Below, in pieces: positions 33,339-39,766 of a stretch of 39,766 nt of DNA. The stretch's first letter is position 1; every line of letters starts with the position of its first letter. The DNA is taken from the NCBI RefSeq assembly GCF_002733955.1, contig NZ_NVXQ01000014.1, positions 1 to 39,766 on the forward strand, in the 5' to 3' direction. Origin of the DNA: Hoeflea sp. (GTDB lineage: Bacteria; Pseudomonadota; Alphaproteobacteria; Rhizobiales; Rhizobiaceae). The notes under the pieces are model-generated. The model was not told the DNA's origin. It did not search any database and saw only the letters and a list, made by a program, of their open reading frames with translations. The position numbers and the translations under genes are program-made.

Positions 33339-35511
33339 TCGCCCGCTTCACACCCAAGAACAGTTGCGCCGCCTGGTGCAACCTGACAGCATTGCCGTTG
33401 TCGGCGCTTCGCCGAAACCGGGCTCTTTCGGAAAGCGCACGTTGGATAACCTCGCTAGTTTCGGCGGCAGGGTCTGTGCGGTAAATCCCAAGTACCAGCA
33501 GATCGACGCGGTGCCCTGCTATCCGTCACTAGATGCGATTCCACAGGTACCGGACTGCGTGGTACTTTGTGTGGCCAGCGATGCGGTCGTGTCGATGGTG
33601 GAAAGTTGTGCTGACCTAGGAGTAGGAGGGGTAATCATTTACGCCTCGGGCTTTGCTGAGATGCCCGGCGAGGAGGGTGCGCTCGCGCAAGCACGCTTGG
33701 CCGAGATTTCCCGGAGCACGGGACTTCGCATTGCCGGCCCTAATTGCGCAGGTCTGCTGAATTTCGGCACAGGCGCGCTTATGCATTTCATTGGCGGACT
33801 TGCGCCCGGCGAGATGGTGCATGGTCCGGTCGGGCTGGTGTCCCAGAGCGGCGGTATCGGTTACGGCATTCTTCAGGCAATGGACCGGGGAATAGGGTTC
33901 AGTCATTTTTTTGCGGTAGGCAATTCCTGCGATGTCGATGCCTGCGATCTGATGAACTACATGCTCGATGATCCCGGAACGTCAGTGATCGTTACTTTTC
34001 TCGAAGGGCTGGAATCCGGGGCGCGCCTGCGCGAGTTGGGCCGGCGGGCACTGGAAAAAAACAAGCCAATAGTGATCTGCAAGACCGGCCAGTCTGATCA
34101 AAGCCATGCTGCGATCCGCTCACATACCGGTGCGGTGGTCGGATCGATCGAGGCCTATCTGGCCTTGTTCGAGGAAACCGGCCTGATCCACGTGGACAGC
34201 GTCGAAGGGATGACGGAAATCGCTCAGTTCCTGAGCAAGGCACCCCCGCCCGGTATGGGGGGGCTCGGGGTGATGACGACCTCGGGTGGTCTGGCGGTGA
34301 TGGCGGTGGATAAGGCGGATTATGCAGGGGTGGATCTTCCGCAACTGTCGGAACAATGCCAGAGCGCTCTGCGCGCTCTTGTCCCCAGCTTCGGCATGGT
34401 CGGTAACCCTCTGGATATCACTGCAGCGGCGCAGGGCGACCCGACGCTGTTTCGCGACTGCATCGCAGCACTGTGCAATGAGCCGGGATTTGCTGTGCTG
34501 CTGATCGCGGTGCCTTATGCGCAGAAGATTGTGGCCGAGCAGCGCGCCCACCTGATCTGCGAGGCTGCGCGCGGTAGCTCGATCCCCATAGTTGTGGCTT
34601 GGATGAACGAGGCGCTGGATTGCCCGGCGGCGCGCATATACGAAAATGACGAGAACGTAGTGTTGTTCCGGTCGATGACGCGCGCGATGGAAGCTATCCG
34701 TGCCTGGAAATGGCGGGAGGCGCTGCGGGTCAAGAGTCTCGAAAGGTGGATGGCGCGGCTGTCGCCCCCCGAGGCCTTCGATGTGGTCCGTCCAATGTTG
34801 GAGGATGCAGTCCGCGACGGCAGAGCGCTCAGTGAACGCGAGTCGAAATCTGTTCTGCGGGCCTATGGGGTCGAGACCACCCAAGACCGGTTCGCAGCGA
34901 GCCGGTTCGAGGCCGTACAGGCAGCAGAGGCAATCGGCTTTCCTGTCGTCCTCAAGGTCGAGTCTACGGACATCCTGCACAAGACCGATGCCGGCTTGGT
35001 GATCTTGGGTCTCGAAAACCCTGAAGCAGTTGCTGAAGCGTTCGATTCGGTCATGGCACGCACGCGCGAAGCATTTCCGGATGCGAGGGTGCAGGGTGCG
35101 GTCGTGCAGGCAATGGTACCGCCGGGAGTCGAGATCATTGTCGGCGCGAAGTACGAGCCGGCCTTGGGTCAGGTTCTCATGTTCGGACTTGGCGGGGTAT
35201 TTGTCGAATTGATGAAGGACTTGGCGTTTGCGTTGGCGCCGGTGGCTCCGGATCAGGTTGTGGCCAAACTGACGGAATTGAAGGGCGCAGCGTTGTTGCG
35301 GGGCTATCGTGGGACGCCTGCGGTCGATCTGGACGTATTGGCGAACCAGATCGCGCGGATATCAGAATTTGTAGCCGATGCTGAAGATTTGGTAGCTGAG
35401 CTTGACGTGAACCCGATCTTCGCGCGAGGCGACGGCGCGATTGCCGTCGACGCGGTTATTATCCCATATGTCGCCGCAAACGAACAAGCTCAGGGCAGAA
35501 CCCATGCCTAA
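33331..35511 (+). CDS. Acyl-CoA synthetase (ADP-forming), fused alpha-beta type
   Basis: Starting at ATG 33331 (GGAAGGTGA upstream), 726 residues. The N-terminal CoA-binding domain has SIAVVGASPKPGSFGKRTLDNL. Two succinyl-CoA-ligase-like domains follow, with LVSQSGGIGYGILQAMDRG and the phospho-His segment RSHTGAVVGS (His265). The C-terminal ATP-grasp domain (about 500-720) has AIGFPVVLKVESTDILHKTDAGLV and VQAMVPPGVEIIVGAKYEPALGQVLMFGLGG. It makes an acyl-CoA from the free acid with ATP to ADP. In this operon it should activate the acid brought in by the TRAP system. It overlaps its neighbours on both sides by 8 bases. Confidence 0.92.
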   Translation: MTDRPLHTQEQLRRLVQPDSIAVVGASPKPGSFGKRTLDNLASFGGRVCAVNPKYQQIDAVPCYPSLDAIPQVPDCVVLCVASDAVVSMVESCADLGVGGVIIYASGFAEMPGEEGALAQARLAEISRSTGLRIAGPNCAGLLNFGTGALMHFIGGLAPGEMVHGPVGLVSQSGGIGYGILQAMDRGIGFSHFFAVGNSCDVDACDLMNYMLDDPGTSVIVTFLEGLESGARLRELGRRALEKNKPIVICKTGQSDQSHAAIRSHTGAVVGSIEAYLALFEETGLIHVDSVEGMTEIAQFLSKAPPPGMGGLGVMTTSGGLAVMAVDKADYAGVDLPQLSEQCQSALRALVPSFGMVGNPLDITAAAQGDPTLFRDCIAALCNEPGFAVLLIAVPYAQKIVAEQRAHLICEAARGSSIPIVVAWMNEALDCPAARIYENDENVVLFRSMTRAMEAIRAWKWREALRVKSLERWMARLSPPEAFDVVRPMLEDAVRDGRALSERESKSVLRAYGVETTQDRFAASRFEAVQAAEAIGFPVVLKVESTDILHKTDAGLVILGLENPEAVAEAFDSVMARTREAFPDARVQGAVVQAMVPPGVEIIVGAKYEPALGQVLMFGLGGVFVELMKDLAFALAPVAPDQVVAKLTELKGAALLRGYRGTPAVDLDVLANQIARISEFVADAEDLVAELDVNPIFARGDGAIAVDAVIIPYVAANEQAQGRTHA

Positions 35512-35956
35512 GTATTATGAAGATCTCGAGGTCGGTGATAAGTTCATCACCCCCCGCCGGACCATCACAGAAGCCGATATCGTGGCCTTCTCGGGGATTT
35601 CGGGCGACTACAACGCGCTGCACACGGACGAGGTGTTTGCCTTGGAAACCGAGTTCGGTGGACGGATTGCGCATGGCCCTTTGGGGCTTGTGATCGCGAC
35701 TGGGCTGAGCAATCGCACCGGTTTGTTTGACGGTTCCACCATCGCCTTTCTGGAGATGCAGTGGAAATTCACCGCCCCGATTTATCCGGGCGACACGGTG
35801 CATCTGGAAATGACCGTCGCAGAGATGCGGCCGACATCTAAAGTCGGCCGCGGCATTCTCGTCCGCCAGATGAACCTGATCAACCAAAAGGGTCATTTGG
35901 TGCAGACTGGACGGTTCATCACATTGATCCGCATGAGGGACGTCGGGGCAGGTTGA
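35504..35956 (+). CDS. MaoC-like enoyl-CoA hydratase
   Basis: This 150-residue hot-dog protein shows the R-hydratase core DIVAFSGISGDYNALHTDEVFA, with catalytic Asp and His in GDYNALHTD, and then FGGRIAHGPLGLVIATGL. It would hydrate a 2-enoyl-CoA to a 3-hydroxyacyl-CoA in the cytoplasm. The ATG overlaps the end of the synthetase gene by 8 bases. The next gene, an acyl-CoA dehydrogenase that would make its substrate, begins 72 bp further on. Confidence 0.92.
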   Translation: MPKYYEDLEVGDKFITPRRTITEADIVAFSGISGDYNALHTDEVFALETEFGGRIAHGPLGLVIATGLSNRTGLFDGSTIAFLEMQWKFTAPIYPGDTVHLEMTVAEMRPTSKVGRGILVRQMNLINQKGHLVQTGRFITLIRMRDVGAG

Positions 35957-36028
35957 TGTCTGCAATCGCTTGCGCCGCTAGAGGGATTAGACGGGGAATC
36001 AGTCCTCTCCAAATAGGGAATATACAAG

Positions 36029-37180
36029 ATGCATGGAATGCCTGATTACGGACTTACCGACGAGCAGAAGATGATGCGCGAAAGCGTGCTGGGGCTATTG
36101 CAGCGCGTTCTGCCGGACGAAAAGGTCCAGCAACTCGACGAAGCGGGTGAGTTTCCCCACGAGGCATATCGAACGCTCGCCGCCGAAGGATGGATGGCGT
36201 TGCCGTTTGAGGAGAAATACGGCGGAATGAACGCCAGCTACGCCGATCTGGCGATCTTCATCGAAACCATCGCCTATCACTGGAGCGGCATAAGCTCCGC
36301 CTACCTGACCACGGTGACGCTGGGGGGCGGCCATATCAAGCTTTACGGCAACGACGAGCAGAAGGTAGAGTTCATCCCGCGGATCATCTCGGGCGAGATC
36401 AAGACGGCCTTTTCGCTGACCGAGCCGGGTGCAGGATCGGATGCCGCGGCGATCCAGACTCGTGCCGAACGGCGTGGCAATGAATGGGTAATCAACGGCA
36501 GTAAGGTCTACACCACCGGTGCCCATGTAGCCGATTATCTCGTCGTCGCGACCAAAACCGACCCCTCCGCCGGGCATCGCGGGATGACCCAGTTCATCGT
36601 CGATACTAAACAGGAAGGCCTCACGATCCGCCCGTTGCGCCAGCTGGGGCGGCGATCGGTACATACGAACGAGGTGTTTTTCCAGGATGTCGTGGTTCCC
36701 GCGCGGCATATGCTGGGCGAGGAAAACAAGGGATGGCACAATCTGATGCTTGGTCTGAACCTTGAACGGCTTATTATCGCAGCCACCCATTGCGGAAATT
36801 GCCAAAGGATCATCGACTATGTGAAGGGTTACGCTCTAGAACGCAAACAGTTTGGCCAGCCGATCACTAAATTTCAGGCAATCGCGCACAAGATGGCGGA
36901 CATGCAGATCATGGCCGAACAGGCCCGTCTGATCACCTATAAAGTCGCCCAGATGATGGATGATGGGCTCAGGCCAGTCCAGGAGACTGCAATGGCCAAG
37001 GTCATCGCGACAGAGAACAATGTCAGGATCGCCGACCACGGTATGCAGATCATGGGCGGAGCTGGATATATGATGGATCATGCAATGCAGATGCATTATC
37101 GCGACTGCCGCATCGGCCCGATCGGCGGCGGCTCCAATGAAATACAGAGGACCGTCATCGCAAAGACCATGGGGCTTTGA
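36029..37180 (+). CDS. Acyl-CoA dehydrogenase with isovaleryl-CoA-dehydrogenase-type catalytic Glu
   Basis: Full-length (383 residues) FAD enzyme: FSLTEPGAGSDAAAIQT (FAD/substrate site), VHTNEVFFQDVVVPARHMLGEENKGW, YALERKQFGQPITKFQAIAHKMADM and the C-terminal GGAGYMMDHAMQMHYRDCRIGPIGGGSNEIQR. The usual IYEGT Glu of short- and medium-chain enzymes is Gly here (IGGGSNEI). Instead Glu246 in LNLERLIIAA takes the helix-G place used by isovaleryl- and long-chain acyl-CoA dehydrogenases. That placement suits branched acyl chains. It makes a 2-enoyl-CoA for the MaoC hydratase and is the last gene of the operon. An unusual adenine-rich leader (AATATACAAG) precedes the ATG. Confidence 0.92.
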   Translation: MHGMPDYGLTDEQKMMRESVLGLLQRVLPDEKVQQLDEAGEFPHEAYRTLAAEGWMALPFEEKYGGMNASYADLAIFIETIAYHWSGISSAYLTTVTLGGGHIKLYGNDEQKVEFIPRIISGEIKTAFSLTEPGAGSDAAAIQTRAERRGNEWVINGSKVYTTGAHVADYLVVATKTDPSAGHRGMTQFIVDTKQEGLTIRPLRQLGRRSVHTNEVFFQDVVVPARHMLGEENKGWHNLMLGLNLERLIIAATHCGNCQRIIDYVKGYALERKQFGQPITKFQAIAHKMADMQIMAEQARLITYKVAQMMDDGLRPVQETAMAKVIATENNVRIADHGMQIMGGAGYMMDHAMQMHYRDCRIGPIGGGSNEIQRTVIAKTMGL

Positions 37181-37397
37181 TCCCGGATTAGAAGGCACTA
37201 TACAGTCCCAAGGGTGTTTTCTGTACTTCGTTACGGGTGAGATAGCCGATCCGCAGCGAAGTGAAGTACACCAGCGATTTCGCTCGTTATTTGTTGGATG
37301 TCGAAATGCATTTTCAGTGCAAATGGAGACCTCGAAATACCTCCCGCTTTTCGGCAAATCGTGATTCAATCCGGCTTGTGTGATTTGCCGGGAGCGG

Positions 37398-37715
37398 ATG
37401 ATGCGGGGACAGCCGGGGTTCTTTGATTTGGACGAACGTTACGAGCGGCTGAGTGCCGTGGGTGATCCTCTGGAAAAGCTGAACGGGATCATTCCCTGGC
37501 CCGTGTTTGAAAAGCCGCTGGCGAAGGCATTGAAGCGATCGGATGGATCGAAGGGCGGACGTCCTGCTTTCCCGTCGGTGCTGATGTTCAAGATCCTGGT
37601 GCTGCAGGCGCTTTACAACCTCTCCGACGATCAGGCCGAGTTCGTCATTCAGGACCGGCTGTCGTTCATGCGGTCTCTGGGACTGGGTTTGTCTGACAAG
37701 GTTCCGGACGCCAAA
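37398..37715 (+). pseudogene. IS5-family transposase, N-terminal fragment
   Basis: The frame reads MMRGQPGFFDLDERYERLSAVGDPLEKLNGIIPWPVF, then SVLMFKILVLQALYNLSDDQAEFVIQDRLSFMRSLGLGLSDKVPDAK, the N-terminal third of an IS5-group DDE transposase. Family similarity ends at VPDAK (37715). The DDE core is absent and the frame runs on to 37808 in unrelated sequence. GGAGCGG precedes the first of two ATGs. The remnant splits the acyl-CoA dehydrogenase from the SDR gene. Confidence 0.85.
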
Positions 37716-37848
37716 GGGGAGGGAATGCCAATACCAACAGTTCAAAAATCTCCGCCAAACGTGACGACATGCCTCAAATCGTCCCGTCAATGCCGGAAAG
37801 CGGAGTAAATCGAGGTGTTCACATGATTAAGAGCCAGGGAGAATCTCG

Positions 37849-38628
37849 ATGAGCAATAGTGACTTGGCGGAAGACGCGGAGAAACCGACAGCTCTGGTCG
37901 TGGGCGGTTCTGGCGCGCTCGGCTCAGCGATTTGCGAAAGGCTCGCGGACGACGGTTATCGGCTATTTATAACCTATCGCTCTTCAAGGACGGCGGTGGA
38001 ATCTCTGCGTGAAAAGCTGGGCGAAACAGCGGAGGTGCATCTCGGCCAGATGGACCTGTGCGACGAGGCGTCCATCCAGCGATGCATGGCCGAGGCGAAC
38101 GGGACGTTCTCACGGCTATCTACGCTGATTTACGCGTCCGGCGTGAATATCGATCAGCCATTCATCTTCGACACCCAGGCAGAACAGTGGGATCAGGTGA
38201 TCAAGGTTGAGTCGCTCGGCTTCATTCATCTCGTCAGTGCAGCCTTGCCGGCATTGCGCGCCAGCGGCAGGGCTAGCATCGTGTCGATCGGTACGTTCGC
38301 CACGCATCTTTACATGTCGGGCGATGCGCTCTCCGCAGTGCCCAAGGCCGCCGTGGAGATGATGACGCGGGCTGTCGCGAAGGAAGAGGGGCGTTACGGA
38401 ATACGCGCCAATTGCGTTGCTCCGGGCATTATCAATGCGGGACTGGGATCGAAGATGCAGACCGAGATCCACGATCCCGCAGTCTGGGAAACGCAGCGTA
38501 AACGCGTTCCGCTCCGCCGTTTCGGGGAGGCGTCGGAGATCGCCGAGGCGGTCGCATTTCTTGCTTCGGACCGGGCGAGCTATATCACGGGCCAGACCCT
38601 GATCGTCGATGGTGGATTGCACGTGTAA
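37849..38628 (+). CDS. SDR-family oxidoreductase without the YxxxK Tyr
   Basis: The 259-residue protein has the SDR NAD(P) site TALVVGGSGALGSAICERLADDG (about 15-36), a modified NAG segment (LIYASGVN), Ser146 in SIVSIGTF, and the C-terminal motif RFGEASEIAEAVAFLASDRASYITGQTLIVDGG. The catalytic YxxxK is SAVPK instead: Lys166 is kept but the place of Tyr is Ser162. It may be an inactive or altered enzyme. GGGAGAA supports the ATG. It might reduce or oxidise a product of the upstream pathway, but the IS5 remnant breaks the link and the TetR gene next to it may control it. Confidence 0.88.
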   Translation: MSNSDLAEDAEKPTALVVGGSGALGSAICERLADDGYRLFITYRSSRTAVESLREKLGETAEVHLGQMDLCDEASIQRCMAEANGTFSRLSTLIYASGVNIDQPFIFDTQAEQWDQVIKVESLGFIHLVSAALPALRASGRASIVSIGTFATHLYMSGDALSAVPKAAVEMMTRAVAKEEGRYGIRANCVAPGIINAGLGSKMQTEIHDPAVWETQRKRVPLRRFGEASEIAEAVAFLASDRASYITGQTLIVDGGLHV

Positions 38629-38808
38629 TCGGGCTTGCAGTGTTCACGGCAGTTGTCGAAACTCGATCACTCGGTTTAGACCTGCGGTCATGCCATCACG
38701 GTTGACGAGGCGCTGATGGCAAAACCGGGACTTGTGCGGGTCGGTTGAACCCGCCCAGTCGGTAACATGCAACGGCGTGTCCGCGCGTCGAAACCACGGG
38801 AGCGTCCA

Positions 38809-39405
38809 ATGAGGACAGTTGGATCCAGCCGCGAAAAGACCTGGCCGAGGATTCGGACCAAGGGCATCGACCTAATATGCAAGACCGGGTTCGAGCGCAT
38901 GAATCTGCGCAAGCTGGCCAAGGAATCCGGTATCCAGGTGGGATCGCTCTACAACTACTTTTCGAGCAAGGACGAATTTCTCTACAAGGTGATCTGCGAA
39001 ATCATGAGCGATCTCCTCGCGACCATCGAGGAGGCGATTGAAGGCACAAGCAATCCGGTCGAGCGGCTTCGCATCTATGTTCGTACGATGGTTGTCTGGC
39101 ATTGCGAGCGGCGCAAGGAAGCCTATGTCTCGCATAACGAATTAAAGAGCCTGCCGAAAGCCGGCTATAACGAGGTGAGATCGCTACGCAAGCGTTTCGA
39201 GATCATCCTGGGCGACATTGTCGAAAAGGGATGCGCCTCTGGCGATTTCACTGTTGCATGCCGGCCGGTGACGGTCGTGGCGATCCTTAACATGCTCACT
39301 AGCATCTCGGAATGGTATCGTCCCAGTGGCGCGTTGCGCGTCGAGCTGATCGTCGATACCTATGAAAAGCTTATCGGAAACATGTTGCTGTTGAAGCACC
39401 AATAG
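38809..39405 (+). CDS. TetR-family transcriptional regulator
   Basis: Start chosen at ATG 38809 (GGGAG 6 bp upstream, 198 residues); an in-frame ATG at 38767 has no ribosome site. The N-terminal DNA-binding domain is typical: RIRTKGIDLICKTGFERMNLRKLAKESGIQVGSLYNYFSSKDEFLYKVI. The remaining helices form the ligand domain. Such repressors often sense CoA thioesters beside catabolic genes. It is the last complete gene before the IS66 end and is in the same direction as the operon, so control of that pathway is plausible but unproven. Confidence 0.9.
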   Translation: MRTVGSSREKTWPRIRTKGIDLICKTGFERMNLRKLAKESGIQVGSLYNYFSSKDEFLYKVICEIMSDLLATIEEAIEGTSNPVERLRIYVRTMVVWHCERRKEAYVSHNELKSLPKAGYNEVRSLRKRFEIILGDIVEKGCASGDFTVACRPVTVVAILNMLTSISEWYRPSGALRVELIVDTYEKLIGNMLLLKHQ

Positions 39406-39427
39406 GCTGTTCTTCAACGCGCGTTCC

Positions 39428-39766
39428 GTATTTACCCACCCCTGAATTCGTAATTTCCTGCCGCGTGCTTCTATCGCACTATGCCAGGACGGATTTGATG
39501 ACCTGGAAGGGGTTTGCGCCTTTGAGACGTGCGGTATCGACGGTCGTGCGTATGTTCGCCTCGGCTTGGGCGGCCCACATGGCGCGATATCCGTTTGTCA
39601 CCTTTCGCTGGATGACCCATGGGCGGAGCTTTCGCTCAGACGTGTTGTTGGTGACATCGACCTCTCCGGGATAGTCGCAAAACGTCAGCAGCTGATCGCG
39701 GGCCCGCCCGATCTTGGCCTGGAGCTTTTGGGCCAGTTCGCATGACGTCGGGGTGCATAGAAGCCC
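39428..39766 (-). mobile_element. IS66-family element, second copy (inverted), partial
   Basis: The tip GTATTTACCCACC starts at 39428; bases 39428-39587 are the exact reverse complement of 1-160. This copy extends 179 bp further into the transposase before the window ends. Its 8 flanking bases (39420-39427, CGCGTTCC) do not match those of the first copy (161-168, ACAAAATA). Confidence 0.8.
39479..39766 (-). CDS. IS66-family transposase (TnpC), C-terminal 95 residues
   Basis: On the minus strand the frame reads ... GRARDQLLTFCDYPGEVDVTNNTSERKLRPWVIQRKVTNGYRAMWAAQAE ... KSVLA and stops at 39479. NNTSERKLRPWVIQRK is the signature around the last catalytic acidic residue (Glu) of IS66 transposases. 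The N-terminal two thirds lie outside the window. The sequence is identical to the fragment at 2-109. Confidence 0.9.
   Translation of the reverse strand, partial: GLLCTPTSCELAQKLQAKIGRARDQLLTFCDYPGEVDVTNNTSERKLRPWVIQRKVTNGYRAMWAAQAEANIRTTVDTARLKGANPFQVIKSVLA

Noticed and set aside
37181-37400. Inverted GTACTTC/GAAGTAC near 37219-37265 as a terminator or IS end
   Set aside because: The arms are short and interrupted and no T-tract follows; it may be an IS5 end, but the other end is missing.
1-39766. CRISPR array, tRNA, rRNA or riboswitch
   Set aside because: No evenly spaced direct repeats and no cloverleaf or rRNA-like stretch were noticed; small RNAs cannot be excluded by eye.

Overview
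The window looks like an accessory (plasmid or genomic-island) segment of an alphaproteobacterium. It is GC-rich, and its plasmid-type genes, IS families and catabolic genes are of kinds common in Rhodobacterales and Rhizobiales. No rRNA, tRNA or core housekeeping gene was seen, so the genus cannot be fixed. The two ends are inverted copies of the same IS66-family end (1-160 equals the reverse complement of 39428-39587). The intervening 39.3 kb is therefore bracketed by one IS in opposite orientations.

Layout. (1) 1-600: IS66 end cut into an IS200-type transposase. (2) 695-4342: a leftward set DoxX - extradiol dioxygenase - NmrA-like oxidoreductase - glutathione S-transferase with a divergent HxlR regulator, resembling quinone/electrophile detoxification modules (compare mhqNOP of Bacillus). 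(3) 4370-7884: a complete IS110/IS1111-type element with a probable guide-RNA region, then a second IS110 fragment joined through a 6-bp microhomology to the 3' half of a CusA/CzcA metal-efflux gene. (4) 8327-20396: a plasmid-type block of mostly uncharacterised families: DUF3991/TOPRIM, DUF1419-like, DUF3085-like, a 1697-aa methyltransferase-helicase, an orphan ParB, a DUF7007-like protein and small ORFs chained by start/stop overlaps. It has no visible replication or transfer genes. (5) 20452-21147: a Phd-like/PemK-like toxin-antitoxin pair whose promoter carries a perfect 16-bp palindrome. (6) 21388-27454: nested mobile DNA. An ISL3 remnant is cut by an IS21 element, whose istB is split by a 2.6-kb serine-recombinase element; the duplicated GA dinucleotide and both att sites can be reconstructed. 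(7) 27578-37180: a catabolic operon, TRAP transporter (dctQ-dctM-dctP) - thiolase-fold protein without the usual Cys - DUF35 - ADP-forming acyl-CoA synthetase - MaoC hydratase - acyl-CoA dehydrogenase, with a frameshifted IS1595 element between dctQ and dctM. (8) 37398-39405: IS5 remnant, divergent SDR, TetR regulator. (9) IS66 end.

How it works together. The catabolic operon reads as uptake of a carboxylate, CoA activation, alpha,beta-dehydrogenation by an enzyme whose catalytic Glu is placed as in isovaleryl-CoA dehydrogenase, hydration, and C-C cleavage by a thiolase-fold/DUF35 pair. The thiolase lacks the nucleophilic Cys, no 3-hydroxyacyl-CoA dehydrogenase is encoded, and the dehydrogenase suits branched substrates. 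Together these point to retro-aldol cleavage of a tertiary beta-hydroxyacyl-CoA, as in Ltp2-ChsH2 of steroid side-chain degradation. This is inference. The best candidates for undescribed biology are this aldolytic operon, the recombinase element that uses a conserved istB codon as its attachment site, and the methyltransferase-helicase/ParB/TOPRIM block.
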